Below, in pieces: positions 1 to 10,533 of a stretch of 64,000 bases of DNA. The notes beneath the pieces were generated by a model. It worked only from the letters and a program-made list of their open reading frames with translations, made no database searches and was not told where the DNA came from. Origin of the DNA: Nocardia grenadensis NBRC 108939 (lineage in GTDB: Bacteria > Actinomycetota > Actinomycetes > Mycobacteriales > Mycobacteriaceae); NCBI RefSeq assembly GCF_001613445.1, contig NZ_BDCJ01000008.1:1-64000 (forward strand), read 5' to 3'. Made by a program: the position numbers and the translations under genes. The number at the start of each line of letters is the position of its first letter. Position 1 is the first letter of the stretch.

Positions 1-13
1 TAGCGCAGCGTAA

Positions 14-1129
<1,116 letters not shown>

Positions 1130-1172
1130 TACCGGTCCGCGGCCGTGCGTGTGGCGATGAGGGGCGCGAACA

Positions 1173-2201
1173 GTGCAGGTGATCGACAACGGCAAGGCCG
1201 CAGTCCAGCGCATGATCGGACAGCGGCCGTGGCTCGACCACCTGGTGCGCGCGGCCGGTAGATATCAGAGCCAGCGCGGCGACTACTACGCGGCCGGGAT
1301 CACCTATTTCACTGTGCTCTCGCTGTTCCCGCTGCTGATGATCGCCTTCGCCATCGCGGGTTTCGTGCTCGCGGGCAATGCCGACCTGCTGAGCCAACTG
1401 CAGGAGAAGGTTGTCGAGAACATCCCGGGTGAGATGGGCGATCAGCTCAACGACTTGATCGACCAGGCGGTGAATTCGCGCGGGACGGTCGGTGTGCTCG
1501 GCCTGCTCACCGGGCTGTACTCGGGTCTCGGCTGGATGGCGAACCTGCGCAAAGCGCTCACCGAACAGTGGGAGCAGCCCTCGGACGGGGACAACTGGCT
1601 GCGCACCAAATTCTCGGACCTGGGTGCGCTGCTGGGGCTTTTTCTCGCCCTGGTGGTGTCGCTCGGGTTGTCGGCGGTGGCGTCGAGCCGGCTCGGCGTG
1701 CAGTTGCTCGAACTGGTGGGGCTCGACGAGATGCCCGGGGTGCGCTTGCTGCTGTGGCTGCTGTCCACGGTGCTCGCCATGGTGGCCTCATGGGCGCTGT
1801 TCGCCTGGATCATCGCCCGGCTGCCCCGCGAACCGGTCACCCTGCGCAGCGCCCTGAAGGCCGCGGCGCTGGCGGCAGTGGGCTTCGAGATCTTCAAGAA
1901 CATCGCCGGGATCTATATGAGGTCGGTGCTGAACAGCCCGGCCGGTGCCGCCTTCGGTTCGATCATCGGCATCATGGTGTTCAGTTATGTGGTCTATCGG
2001 ATCATTCTGTTCGCCACGGCCTGGGCGGCGACCGCGCGGGAGAACGAGCAATCGGCCTCGGTTCCGGTCCCCGCCCCGGCGCTGATCCGGCCGCGAATGG
2101 ACAGCGGCCGGCCGGGGATGGTCGGTGGTGCCGCGCTGTTCGGCGCGGGTGCGCTCGCCACACTGGGAATCACCCGGCTGCGCCGCCGCCGGCGCGGCTG
2201 A
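1173..2201 (+). CDS. YihY/BrkB (YhjD-like) family inner-membrane protein
   Basis: A 342-residue multi-spanning membrane protein of the YihY/virulence factor BrkB family. The conserved amphipathic start YYAAGITYFTVLSLFPLLM is near residues 37-55. Five to six further hydrophobic segments follow, and the tail is Arg-rich (RLRRRRRG). Members are often called ribonuclease BN-like in error; the transport role of the family is not settled. Start is a GTG at 1173, 43 bp after the trpS stop, so the two are probably co-transcribed. The last segment (AALFGAGALATLGITRL) looks like an extra C-terminal membrane anchor. Confidence 0.85.
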   Translation: MQVIDNGKAAVQRMIGQRPWLDHLVRAAGRYQSQRGDYYAAGITYFTVLSLFPLLMIAFAIAGFVLAGNADLLSQLQEKVVENIPGEMGDQLNDLIDQAVNSRGTVGVLGLLTGLYSGLGWMANLRKALTEQWEQPSDGDNWLRTKFSDLGALLGLFLALVVSLGLSAVASSRLGVQLLELVGLDEMPGVRLLLWLLSTVLAMVASWALFAWIIARLPREPVTLRSALKAAALAAVGFEIFKNIAGIYMRSVLNSPAGAAFGSIIGIMVFSYVVYRIILFATAWAATARENEQSASVPVPAPALIRPRMDSGRPGMVGGAALFGAGALATLGITRLRRRRRG

Positions 2202-2224
2202 GCGGCGCCAGTAGCGGCGTCACG

Positions 2225-2836
2225 GTGGCTCCGATCATGGTTTCGGCGGTGGGCGAACACAACTTCTCGATGCTGTTCTTCCTGTCCGCGCTCGGGTCGG
2301 CGGGCACCGGCGCGTTCCTGTTCTCCGAACGCGCCAGACTCCGCGGTGCCGAGGCGCTGGCGGTGGCGCGGGAACGGAACGCGCCCGACCTCATCTCCGA
2401 TTCCGCCGCGGCGGTGTCGTACGACCCGTCCCGCGTTTCGGGCCTGTGGGCGGTGATCGTGGTATTCGGCACGGCCATGGCGGTCTACGCGCAGAGTATG
2501 AGTGGGCTTCCCCTGTCGGTCGAGAAGGTATCCGACGGCGGCCGGCTCTACAGTGTCCTGCTCGTCATCAATTCGCTTTTCATCATCTTCTTCGAGCTGC
2601 CGATCAGTACGCTGACGGCCCGGCTGAAGTGGAATTACGCGCTGGGGTCGGGGATCTTCGTCACCGGGCCCGGGCCCGGGCTCGCGGTCTGCGGCGCCGG
2701 CTCGAGCTGGACCGTGCGCATTATCGGATTCGTCCTCTTCTCGCTCGGCGAGGCCATATTCATCCCGCAGGCCGAACTGGATTTCCGGTGCACCGAAGTG
2801 CGCAAGCGGGCCGGCGATTTCTTCACTGCGGACTGA
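2225..2836 (+). pseudogene. MFS transporter remnant (truncated at both ends)
   Basis: The reading frame after the BrkB stop encodes about 200 residues that read as the middle of a major facilitator superfamily drug-efflux protein (MdtH/YfcJ type): several hydrophobic segments, including SVLLVINSLFIIFFELPIS and IIGFVLFSLGEAIFIPQAE. Normal MFS proteins have about 400 residues and 12 helices. Here the first helices are missing, and the reading stops just after the FSLGE.. helix, where three to four more helices would be expected. GTG 2225 or ATG 2237 could act as starts, but no good ribosome binding site is seen. Inferred to be a decaying gene rather than a functional half-transporter. Confidence 0.7.
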
Positions 2837-2841
2837 GTTCG

Positions 2842-2878
2842 GGCCGGCCGGGGGACGGTGAGGGACCCCCGGCCGGCC
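2842..2878. terminator. Perfect 13-bp stem-loop between convergent genes
   Basis: GGCCGGCCGGGGG (2842-2854) pairs perfectly with CCCCCGGCCGGCC (2866-2878) around an 11-nt loop. It sits between the end of the MFS remnant on the plus strand and the end of the carboxypeptidase gene on the minus strand, so it can serve both. There is no long U-tract, as is common for actinobacterial hairpin terminators. Confidence 0.7.
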
Positions 2879-2902
2879 GGTGTTATTCGTAGAAGACTCG
2901 GG

Positions 2903-4204
2903 TCAACGCTGACGGGTGCGTACATGCCAGGTGCCGAGGAGCAGGATCGGCACCAGGATCAGCCCTCCGACCATGAGCAGCATCCACAGTTCGTCGAAGT
3001 CACCGCCGCCCGGGCCCTGCGCCGAATACGCCACCGAGTCCTCCGCCGGCGGTACCGCGAGCCCCGGTGCGGCGACCACCGATTCGTCATCGTCACCGGG
3101 GATATCGCCGACCTGCGCGCCCGGGCCGAGCGCGAAGCCGTAGTCGAGCAACCGGGCCGCCTGCTCCCACGGGCGGATCGGCAGCACATCGGCCTGGAGC
3201 AGGGTGACCGCCAGCCTGCGGCCGTCGCGTTCGGCGGCGGCGACGAAGGTCTGGCGGGCGTCGTCGGTGTAACCGGTCTTTCCGCCCAGTGCCCCCGGAT
3301 AGTTGTAGAGCAGTCCGTTGTCGTTCGCGATCGGGAAGCCGGGATGGTCCTGGTCGTCGGGGATGCGCGGGTCCGGTGGGTAGCCGGGAAAGTCGAACTG
3401 TTCGGTGCCGATCATCTCCGCGAACAGCGGGATCTGCATGGCTTCCCGGAACAGCAGCGACAGATCGTAGGCGGAGGTGCTCATGCCGGGCCCGTCCAGA
3501 CCGGAGGGTGTGGCCGCGCGGGTGTCGTAGGCGTGCAGTGATTCGGCGAGGTCGTTCATCTTCACCACCGCCACCTCGTCGCCGCCCAGTTGAGCGGCCA
3601 GCGCGTGCGCGGCGTCGTTACCCGACGCCATCACCAGGGCGTGCAGCAACTGCCGGTTGCTGTAGCGGCCGCCGGGACCGACCCCGACCCTGGTGCCCTC
3701 GACATCGGCGTCGGCCTGGGTGCCCACGACGACCTTGTCGAGGTCCAGGGTGCGCAGCGCGACGATGGACAGCAGTACCTTGATGGTGCTGGCCGGGCGG
3801 TACCGGCCGTGTGGGTCCTTGGTGGCCAGGACGGCGCCGGTGTCCAGGTCGGAGACCATCCAGGCGGTCGCGGAGATATCGGCGGGCAGCGCCGGCGCGC
3901 CGGTGGGCAGAACCACGCCGCATTCGCCGAGTCGTTTCCCGCCGATCGGGGAGTCCGGGACCGACAGTGGTGTCGGCGCCGGTTTGCCGGGTTCCGGAAC
4001 TTCCGAGGAGTCGATCGCCGGTGGTGGTTGTGTCTTCTGCGGGCACGTATCGGTGACCGGGGTGGTGAAGGGAGTAGTGGTGGGTGGCGCGGGCTGCGCT
4101 GCCGCGCTCCCGCAGACGGTGAGCGGTCCGGCCGCGAGAACCGCGGCGGTGAGCACCGAACCCAGGAGGCGGGTGGTGCGCTGGTGTAGCAACCTGTTGT
4201 ACAT
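2903..4204 (-). CDS. dacB: D-alanyl-D-alanine carboxypeptidase (PBP5/DacB family)
   Basis: Secreted, membrane-anchored serine peptidase that trims the terminal D-Ala of peptidoglycan stem peptides. Active-site motifs in order: SxxK as STIK (residues 139-142), SGN (194-196) and KTG (309-311). A signal peptide ([24 protein letters not shown]) and a Pro/Thr-rich linker come first; a C-terminal membrane helix ([20 protein letters not shown]) and an Arg tail end the protein. The start MYNRLLHQ at 4204 is preferred because it gives a clean signal peptide; the frame stays open upstream to 4258. Corresponds by position to M. tuberculosis dacB1 (Rv3330). Confidence 0.93.
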   Translation of the reverse strand: MYNRLLHQRTTRLLGSVLTAAVLAAGPLTVCGSAAAQPAPPTTTPFTTPVTDTCPQKTQPPPAIDSSEVPEPGKPAPTPLSVPDSPIGGKRLGECGVVLPTGAPALPADISATAWMVSDLDTGAVLATKDPHGRYRPASTIKVLLSIVALRTLDLDKVVVGTQADADVEGTRVGVGPGGRYSNRQLLHALVMASGNDAAHALAAQLGGDEVAVVKMNDLAESLHAYDTRAATPSGLDGPGMSTSAYDLSLLFREAMQIPLFAEMIGTEQFDFPGYPPDPRIPDDQDHPGFPIANDNGLLYNYPGALGGKTGYTDDARQTFVAAAERDGRRLAVTLLQADVLPIRPWEQAARLLDYGFALGPGAQVGDIPGDDDESVVAAPGLAVPPAEDSVAYSAQGPGGGDFDELWMLLMVGGLILVPILLLGTWHVRTRQR

Positions 4205-4291
4205 ATCGACGCCGAGCCTAGAATCCCGGCGCGCGAGACGTGCGGCACGGGCTCCCACCGCTGGTTTCCGGACCGACCGGTATTCGCCGGT

Positions 4292-5389
4292 TCAGCCCAG
4301 CAGTACCGCGTATCCCGGTTTGATGATGTCGTCGATGATCCGCAGCCGCTCCGGGAACGGGATGAACGCCGATTTCATCGCGTTGATGGTGAACCGTTCC
4401 AGATCGCTCCAGCCGTAGCCGAAGGTCTGGTGCAGTTTGAGCATCTCCCGGCTCATGCTGGTGTCGCTCATCAGTCGGTTGTCGGTGTTCACCGTGACCC
4501 GGAAGCGCAGCCGAGCGAGCAGGTCGAACGGGTGTTTGTCCAGTGAGGGCACCGCGCCGGTCTGCACGTTCGACGAGGGGCACAGTTCGAGCGGTACACG
4601 GGTGTCACGCACATAGGCCGCCAGCCGGCCGAGCCGGGCGTCCCCGACCGCACCCGGCACCTCGATATCGTCGACGATCCGGACACCGTGCCCGAGCCGG
4701 TCGCAGCCACAGAACGCCAGCGCCTCGTGAATGGACGGCAGACCGAAGGCCTCACCGGCGTGGATGGTGAAATGCGCGTTGTTGACCCGCATGTACTCGA
4801 AGGCGTCCAGATGTCGGGTGGGCGGGTATCCGGCCTCCGCGCCCGCGATATCGAAACCGCACACACCCCGGTCACGGAAGCGGATCGCCAGTTCCGCGAT
4901 CTCCCGGGACCGCGCCGCGTGCCGCATGGCGGTCAGCAGACAGCGCACCACGATGGGCTGTCCGGCCGCGGCGGCGGCCGCCTCGCCCGCGGCGAACCCG
5001 GCCAATACGTGTTCGACCACCTCGTCGAGGGTGAGATCCTTTTCGAGGTGTTGTTCGGGCGCGAACCGCACCTCGGCATAGACGACCCCGTCCGCGGCCA
5101 GATCCTCGGCGCATTCGCGGGCCACCCGGTGCAATCCCCGCGGGGTCTGCATGACCGCGACCGTATGGGTGAAGGTCTCCAGATAGCGTTCCAGCGAGCC
5201 GCTGTCGGCCGCGTCCCGGAACCAGCGCGCCAGGGCTTCGGCATCGGTCGCGGGAAGCCGGTCGTATCCGCAGTCCGCGGCCAGTTCGAGCACGGTGGCG
5301 GGTCGTAGACCGCCGTCGAGATGATCGTGCAGCAGCGCCTTCGGTGCCCGGCGCAGTGTGGCGAGATCCAGCGGCAGAGGTCCGGTCAT
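4292..5389 (-). CDS. add: Adenosine deaminase
   Basis: Zn-dependent hydrolase converting adenosine or deoxyadenosine to (deoxy)inosine in purine salvage. It has 365 residues from the ATG at 5389, the normal length. Metal and catalytic motifs: HDHLDGG (residues 21-27), [14 protein letters not shown] and NTDNR. The last is NTDD in E. coli and mammalian enzymes; the Asp-Asn form is, as far as I recall, usual in actinobacterial Add. The frame is open for 110 codons upstream, but that part is a low-complexity Arg/Pro shadow of deoA. It lies 95 bp downstream of deoA on the same strand, the same order as Rv3314c-Rv3313c. Confidence 0.96.
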   Translation of the reverse strand: MTGPLPLDLATLRRAPKALLHDHLDGGLRPATVLELAADCGYDRLPATDAEALARWFRDAADSGSLERYLETFTHTVAVMQTPRGLHRVARECAEDLAADGVVYAEVRFAPEQHLEKDLTLDEVVEHVLAGFAAGEAAAAAAGQPIVVRCLLTAMRHAARSREIAELAIRFRDRGVCGFDIAGAEAGYPPTRHLDAFEYMRVNNAHFTIHAGEAFGLPSIHEALAFCGCDRLGHGVRIVDDIEVPGAVGDARLGRLAAYVRDTRVPLELCPSSNVQTGAVPSLDKHPFDLLARLRFRVTVNTDNRLMSDTSMSREMLKLHQTFGYGWSDLERFTINAMKSAFIPFPERLRIIDDIIKPGYAVLLG

Positions 5390-5484
5390 ATGCCGACGGT
5401 ATCGCCGAATGTCGCGGCGGTCAGCCGGACGGCCCGAAACGTTCCACCTCTTCGGCGGGCGCTCACCTCGAATTCCCTTCGTGG

Positions 5485-6837
5485 TCAGCGGCCGGATGCG
5501 GATGGTTGTGCGCGGCACCCGGGCCGGACCGGGCGGGGCGCGTCGCCGGCGACCCGGTCGAGGACGAGCGGGCCGAGGGCGGGCCGGTCGGTGGGTCCGG
5601 TCTCGACGGTGATCGCCTCGGCCAAGGCCTCGAATGCGCGCGGGAACGCTTCCGGGGTGTCGGTGTGCAGGGTGAGCAGCGGTTGTCCGGCGGTGACCCG
5701 ATCGCCGGGGCCCGCATGCCACCGCACACCCGCGGCGGCCTGGACCGGGTCGCCCTGCCGGGCGCGGCCGGCGCCCAGTCGCCAGGTGGCGATACCGACC
5801 CCACGCGCATCGAGGTGGGTCAGGGTTCCCGAGGCCGGGGCGGACAGCGTTTCGGTGTGCGCGGCCTTCGGTAGTGGGGCGGCCGGGTCGCCACCCTGGG
5901 CACGGATCATCGCGGTCCAGTGGTCCATGGCGCGTCCGTCGACGAGTGCGTCGGCGGGATCGGTGTCCAGACCCGCCAGCACGACCATCTCGCGCGCCAG
6001 CGCCACCGTCAATTCGACGATATCGGCCGGTCCGCCACCCGCGAGGACTTCGACGGCCTCGGTGACCTCGAGCGCGTTGCCCGCGGTGCGGCCCAGCGGG
6101 GTGTCCATGGCGGTGAGCAGGGCCACGGTCCGCACGCCCGCGTCGGCGCCGAGTTCGACCATGGCGGTGGCCAGCGCATGGGCCTCGTCTCGGGTGCGCA
6201 TGAACGCCCCGGACCCGACCTTCACATCCAGCACCAGGGCGGCGGTGCCCTCGGCGATCTTCTTGCTCATGATCGAACTGGCGATCAGCGGAATGGATTC
6301 GACCGTGCCGGTGGTGTCGCGCAGGGCGTAGAGGCGTTTGTCGGCGGGCGCGAGATCGGCGCCGGCCGCACAGACCACGCAGCCCGCGGCCGGGTCGGTG
6401 AGGATCTCGCGCATCCGGGCCGGGTCGATATCGGCCCGCCAGCCCGGGATCGATTCCAGTTTGTCCAGCGTGCCGCCGGTGTATCCCAGTCCACGGCCGG
6501 ACAGCTGCGGTACCGCCGCGCCACAGGCGGCGACCAGCGGAGCCAGCGGCAGGGTGATCTTGTCACCCACGCCGCCGGTGGAATGCTTGTCGACCGTCGG
6601 CCGCGGGAGATCGGTGAAATCCAGTCGCCGGCCCGATCGCAGCATCGCCTCGGTCCAGCGCGCGGTCTCGCGCCGGTTCATCCCGCGCAGCACGATCGCC
6701 ATGGCCAGCGCCGCCATCTGCTCGTCGGCCATCTCGCCGCGGGTGAAGGCGGCTATGGCCCAGTCGATCTGCGCGTCGGACAGTTCGCCGCCGTCGCGTT
6801 TGGCCCCGATGATCGATACCGCGTCGTGTGCCGTCAC
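5485..6837 (-). CDS. deoA: Thymidine phosphorylase
   Basis: Cleaves thymidine with phosphate to thymine and deoxyribose-1-phosphate. It has 450 residues. The family signature [20 protein letters not shown] and the phosphate-binding [10 protein letters not shown] are intact, and the N-terminus ([20 protein letters not shown]) matches family starts. The start codon is a GTG. The extreme C-terminus ([17 protein letters not shown]) is Arg/Pro-rich and looks unconserved. It sits between the LLM oxidoreductase gene and add, as part of a nucleoside-salvage run that begins with cdd. Confidence 0.95.
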   Translation of the reverse strand: MTAHDAVSIIGAKRDGGELSDAQIDWAIAAFTRGEMADEQMAALAMAIVLRGMNRRETARWTEAMLRSGRRLDFTDLPRPTVDKHSTGGVGDKITLPLAPLVAACGAAVPQLSGRGLGYTGGTLDKLESIPGWRADIDPARMREILTDPAAGCVVCAAGADLAPADKRLYALRDTTGTVESIPLIASSIMSKKIAEGTAALVLDVKVGSGAFMRTRDEAHALATAMVELGADAGVRTVALLTAMDTPLGRTAGNALEVTEAVEVLAGGGPADIVELTVALAREMVVLAGLDTDPADALVDGRAMDHWTAMIRAQGGDPAAPLPKAAHTETLSAPASGTLTHLDARGVGIATWRLGAGRARQGDPVQAAAGVRWHAGPGDRVTAGQPLLTLHTDTPEAFPRAFEALAEAITVETGPTDRPALGPLVLDRVAGDAPRPVRPGCRAQPSASGR

Positions 6838-6966
6838 GCCACCAGTCTGGCACCGCCGCGGCGCTGGTGCCGGGTGCGCCGAGCCGGGCCCGCTGTGGTC
6901 CGCGGGCCTCGCCTACCCGACCGAGGTGCACCTCACGGCGGACCGGCCGCCCGGTGGGGCCGGGCA

Positions 6967-7968
6967 TTAATCCTGGAGCGCCCGCAGGGTCTCGAGGCGG
7001 TGCTGCACCGTGGGCCCCGTGGGGGTCACGATGATCTCGTCCGCTCCGGTGTCCTTCACCAGCGTGTCGAGCCGGTCGAGGACCTGCTCGCGGGTGCCGA
7101 TCGCCTGGTCGGCGTTGCGGTCGTCGACGAAGGCGTTCTCCGCATCCGACCAGGGATACTCCTCCGCCTCGGCCAGGGTCGGTATCCGCTGCGGCAGCTG
7201 ACCGGTGCGCATCCGCAGCTGGACCAGGCTCTGCGGCAGGGTACGGCGGCGGGCCTCCGCGGCGGAGTCGGCGACCACGGTCGCCACGGCGAGCATCGAA
7301 TGCGGTTCGCTGAGCACCTCGGAGGGTCGGAACTCGCTGCGGTACAGCTCGAACACCAGCGGGGTGTTGCGGCCCCCCGCGAAGTGATGGGCGAACGCGA
7401 ACGGCAGGCCCATCATCGCCGCCAGACGGGCACTGAAATCACTGGAACCCAGCAGCCATATCTCGGGGACGTCGCCCTTACCGGGCACCGCCTGGATACG
7501 ATCGCCCTGCCCGCCGCGCAACGGCGGAATCGTTCCGAAGTAGGCGAGCAGTTCCACCACCTGTTTCGGGAAGTCCTCCACCGCCTCGGCCGCCGCGCCG
7601 CGCCGGATGGTGGCCGAGATGAGCGGATCGGTACCGGCGGCCCGGCCCAGCCCCAGGTCGATGCGGTCACCGTAGAGCGCCACCAGGGTGCCGAACTGTT
7701 CGGCGACCACCAGCGAGGAATGGTTGGGCAGCATCACCCCGCCGGAACCCACCCGGATCCGCTCGGTCGCCGCGGCCACCCCGGCGATCAGCACCGGCGG
7801 CGCCGAGCTCGCGATACCCGGCATGCCGTGGTGCTCGGCCACCCAGAACCGGCGGTACCCCAATCGCTCGGCCTCGCGGGCGACGGTCAGGGTGTCGGCG
7901 AGCGCCTGCCGATGTGATCCATCGGCGGCGACGGCGGCCAGGTCGAGCACGGAGAGGGGAACTGTCAT
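6967..7968 (-). CDS. LLM-class flavin-dependent oxidoreductase (luciferase-like)
   Basis: A 333-residue (beta/alpha)8 luciferase-like monooxygenase, closest in pattern to the group-1 (YhbW-type) family that uses FMN without F420. Typical stretches are LSVLDLAAV at the N-terminus, [17 protein letters not shown] near residues 42-58 and [15 protein letters not shown] near 71-85. The substrate cannot be told from sequence. It interrupts the cdd-deoA-add order seen in M. tuberculosis and lies 129 bp upstream of deoA, so the two may be on one transcript. Confidence 0.88.
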   Translation of the reverse strand: MTVPLSVLDLAAVAADGSHRQALADTLTVAREAERLGYRRFWVAEHHGMPGIASSAPPVLIAGVAAATERIRVGSGGVMLPNHSSLVVAEQFGTLVALYGDRIDLGLGRAAGTDPLISATIRRGAAAEAVEDFPKQVVELLAYFGTIPPLRGGQGDRIQAVPGKGDVPEIWLLGSSDFSARLAAMMGLPFAFAHHFAGGRNTPLVFELYRSEFRPSEVLSEPHSMLAVATVVADSAAEARRRTLPQSLVQLRMRTGQLPQRIPTLAEAEEYPWSDAENAFVDDRNADQAIGTREQVLDRLDTLVKDTGADEIIVTPTGPTVQHRLETLRALQD

Positions 7969-8183
7969 ACCCGGACCAACCCGTTCGGGCCCGCCGGGAT
8001 TCCACGGCCGTCCGGTACCGGCAGGGCGGCCGCGCGCTTCGTCGGCTACCGATCACCTCGCACGGCGACGGCCGCACCGGTGGCGCACGTCTGCCTGCCG
8101 ACGGACACGCCCGGCCACCACCGGATCGGTCGTACGCCGGCCGAAGTGTGGGCCGGTATCGGCGCGCTCCCGGCCCGGCGGCG

Positions 8184-8594
8184 TCAACTCGATGCGGGGG
8201 GTGTCCGGCCGGCGGCGAGGTCGTCGGGGCCGAAGGCGTCCGCCAGCAGCCGGCCGAGGGGCACCGGCCCGTCGAGGTGGTCGACGAGCAGTTCCTTCCC
8301 GCCGAATTCGTGGAGCACCTGGCGGCAGCGGCCACAGGGCAGCAGGATCGCGCCCCGCGAATCGCAGACCGAGACAGCGAGCAACCGGCCGCCGCCCGCG
8401 GTTATGTTGTTGCCGGCCAGCACGCATTCCGCGCAGAGCCCCAGCCCGTAGGACACGTTCTCGACATTGCACCCGACCGAGATCGTGTTGCCGTCCCAAC
8501 CGGCCGCGCCGACCGGAAAACGGGAGTAGGGGGCATAGGCGCGTCGCATGGCGGTGTGCGCGCTGGTGCGAAGAAGATTCCAGTCGATATCCAT
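8184..8594 (-). CDS. cdd: Cytidine deaminase
   Basis: Zn enzyme converting cytidine and deoxycytidine to uridine and deoxyuridine. It has 136 residues, the small tetrameric type. The catalytic CAEC motif and the PCGRCRQ motif supply the zinc cysteines and the catalytic Glu; NVENVSYGLGLCAE is characteristic. First gene of the cdd-(LLM)-deoA-add salvage run, with a 215-bp gap before the LLM gene. It is divergent from the small Gre-C-like gene at 8775. Confidence 0.96.
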   Translation of the reverse strand: MDIDWNLLRTSAHTAMRRAYAPYSRFPVGAAGWDGNTISVGCNVENVSYGLGLCAECVLAGNNITAGGGRLLAVSVCDSRGAILLPCGRCRQVLHEFGGKELLVDHLDGPVPLGRLLADAFGPDDLAAGRTPPASS

Positions 8595-8774
8595 AGCTGC
8601 TCCCGCGTCCGTGGGCGACCCATCCGGGTCCCGGCCCAGCCTGCCGCATCACCGTGTCCGGCGCGCGCCTGCGCGCACGAGCTGTTCCGGGGGAATGTGA
8701 AACACGTCGTTGCGCTCGGAGATATGTAGAGTGCCCGGCCGCTCGGTCCGGCACCCCTCACCAGGAAGGTGCGA

Positions 8775-9035
8775 ATGACGCTTCCGAAGTTCCTCATCGT
8801 CATGGTGTATTCGAAGTTGCTGCTGTCCAGGCTCGACGCCTTCGACCAGGTCGAGGTGCGGATGGAGTACCAGATCGTGCCCGATCACGAGGCCGATCCG
8901 GCCGTCGGCAAGTACCCGCAGAGCGCACTGGCGAGTCAGGCACTACTGGGCCGGGTGCCCGGCGATATCGTCGAGACCGTTTTCAACTACGAGGCCGTGC
9001 GGCTACGGGTCGATTCGATCCACGAGGGCGACTGA
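8775..9035 (+). CDS. Small protein resembling the GreA/GreB C-terminal domain
   Basis: An 86-residue protein starting at the ATG at 8775, chosen because AGGAAGG (8763-8769) lies 5 nt upstream; a GTG at 8769 would overlap that site. Its C-terminal 50 residues (YQIVPDHEADPAVGKYPQSA then LASQALLGRVPGDIVET) follow the pattern of the GreA/GreB/Rnk C-terminal FKBP-like domain: ADP..GK..., S..LLGR..GD. The N-terminal coiled coil that enters the RNA polymerase secondary channel is absent. It may bind RNA polymerase or be a stand-alone fold. Resemblance is by eye only. Confidence 0.6.
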   Translation: MTLPKFLIVMVYSKLLLSRLDAFDQVEVRMEYQIVPDHEADPAVGKYPQSALASQALLGRVPGDIVETVFNYEAVRLRVDSIHEGD

Positions 9036-9683
9036 CCCCGGCGTGGTTCCACCGGCGGCCCGCTCCGGGGCGCGGCGGCCGGTGGGCGGGCCCGGCTCCT
9101 CCGCGCGCGCGGGCGGGCCGGCCGGCGCGCGGTCTGCGCAATTCCGGGGAATCCTGGGAAGTCTTTCCCGTCGCGGCGATCCGTCCGCTACTCTTGAGTA
9201 ACTTCGTCTCTGGTAATGAGACATTTTGCACATTGCCGCTGCGCGCAATGGCAAGGTCGGCATTGTGCGCCGGGGTGCGTGCCGAAAAACGCGCGGTGCG
9301 CGCGTGCGCTGCGGACCGGATGTGGAATCCGTTGCGCACCTTGGTTTTACGGAACAATTCGACGTCGCGGGAAGGTTCTGGAAGTAGGCGATCGAGGGCG
9401 CGACGAAGCCGCCGCGGAACCTCTTCACTGCCCTACGAAGGTAAACCTAACCTGTGTGATCTGGGCGAAACGCGCGGCACGCCGAATTAGTTCCCCGATT
9501 GTCAGAGGATTAGAGTCCAGAACAGATCGGTTCAGGTTCGGCGGCGGCGAGCCCTATCGACAGCGGCCCCGGAGTCGGTCCCTGTCGGCCGCGGGTTGGT
9601 ACGCCACCGAATATCCGGCCCGCCACACCGGTGCCGGGATCTGCGACCGGGTCCATCAACGATGTTGGAGGCACCGAAACTCT
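9036..9683 (+). promoter_or_regulatory. Long leader of sdhCDAB, no gene seen
   Basis: About 650 bp separate the Gre-C-like gene from sdhC with no convincing coding frame. It contains the inverted repeat GTCTC/GAGAC (9206-9210 and 9218-9222), an AT-richer stretch around 9195-9235 that could hold a promoter, and the IdeR-like box listed separately. A long untranslated leader or several promoters are likely. Confidence 0.45.
9437..9455. promoter_or_regulatory. Candidate IdeR/DtxR iron box upstream of sdhC
   Basis: GAAGGTAAACCTAACCTGT matches the mycobacterial IdeR 19-mer (TTAGGTTAGCCTAACCTAA) at 13 of 19 positions, with a well-kept right half CCTAACCT. It lies about 230 bp upstream of the sdhC start. 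Succinate dehydrogenase is rich in iron, so iron control is plausible; binding is inferred. Confidence 0.45.
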
Positions 9684-10082
9684 ATGGCCACGATAGAAGC
9701 TCCGGCTCAGCCGAAGCGCAAAACGCTGTACCGAGGCGACCCCGGAATGTGGTCCTGGGCCCTGCACCGGATCACCGGTGTCACGGTTTTCTTCTTCCTT
9801 TTCGTGCACGTCCTGGACACCGCGCTCGTACGGGTCAGCCCGCAGATGTACGACGAAGCGATCGAGATCTACAAGACGCCGATCGTCGCGCTCATGGAGA
9901 TGGGACTCGTTTTCTGTGTGCTGTTCCACGCGCTCAACGGTGTGCGGGTGATCCTGGTGGACTTCTGGTCCCAGGGACCGCGCTACCAGAAGCAGATGCT
10001 CTGGGGCATCATCGGGCTCCTGGTGGTGCTCCTGGTGCCCGCGATCGGTCGCATGTTCTTCCTACTGTTGACGGAGCACTGA
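9684..10082 (+). CDS. sdhC: Succinate dehydrogenase cytochrome b556 subunit
   Basis: A 132-residue membrane anchor of complex II. The motif GMWSWALHRITGVTVFFFLF (residues 22-41) with the following HV carries the Ser/Arg quinone-site pattern and the heme-ligand His region; three transmembrane helices are visible. The ATG at 9684 is used, with GGAG (9667-9670) about 13 nt upstream. The stop is 3 nt before sdhD. First gene of sdhCDAB, matching Rv3316-Rv3319. Confidence 0.93.
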   Translation: MATIEAPAQPKRKTLYRGDPGMWSWALHRITGVTVFFFLFVHVLDTALVRVSPQMYDEAIEIYKTPIVALMEMGLVFCVLFHALNGVRVILVDFWSQGPRYQKQMLWGIIGLLVVLLVPAIGRMFFLLLTEH

Positions 10083-10085
10083 GCC

Positions 10086-10517
10086 ATGTCTGCACCTGTT
10101 CTCGGTAAGTCCTACGACCGTCCGGCGAGCCTGGACCTGCCCCGTTCGCCGCGTTCGCACGCCAGCGGGAACTTCGAGAAGTACGCGTGGCTGTTCATGC
10201 GCTTCTCCGGCGTCGCGCTGATCCTGCTGGTCCTCGGCCATATGGCCATCATGCTGCTGCTCGACGGCGGCGTGAAACGACTGAACTTCGCCTTCGTCGC
10301 CGGCCGGTGGGCCAGCCCGTTCTGGCAGATCTGGGATCTGGCCATGCTGTGGCTGGCGCAGCTGCACGGCGGTAACGGTCTGCGCACCGTGATCGCCGAC
10401 TACTCGCGCAAGGATTCGACCCGGTTCTGGCTGAACACGCTGCTGGTGCTGTCGATGATCCTGATCATGGGCGTGGGCACCTACGTCATCTTCACCTTCG
10501 ACCCCAATATCAGTTAG
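10086..10517 (+). CDS. sdhD: Succinate dehydrogenase hydrophobic membrane anchor
   Basis: Second membrane anchor of complex II, 143 residues with three hydrophobic helices (for example FMRFSGVALILLVLGHMAIM near residues 36-55, whose His is a candidate heme ligand). A Pro-rich N-terminal cytoplasmic arm comes first. It starts 3 nt after sdhC and ends 16 nt before sdhA, so it is translated in one operon. Confidence 0.92.
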   Translation: MSAPVLGKSYDRPASLDLPRSPRSHASGNFEKYAWLFMRFSGVALILLVLGHMAIMLLLDGGVKRLNFAFVAGRWASPFWQIWDLAMLWLAQLHGGNGLRTVIADYSRKDSTRFWLNTLLVLSMILIMGVGTYVIFTFDPNIS

Positions 10518-10533
10518 GAACGGGCCACCTCGC

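Noticed and set aside
1568..2236. Upstream part of the long frame leading into the MFS remnant
   Set aside because: It lies inside the BrkB gene in another frame and reads as low-complexity shadow; only the part after the BrkB stop resembles MFS.
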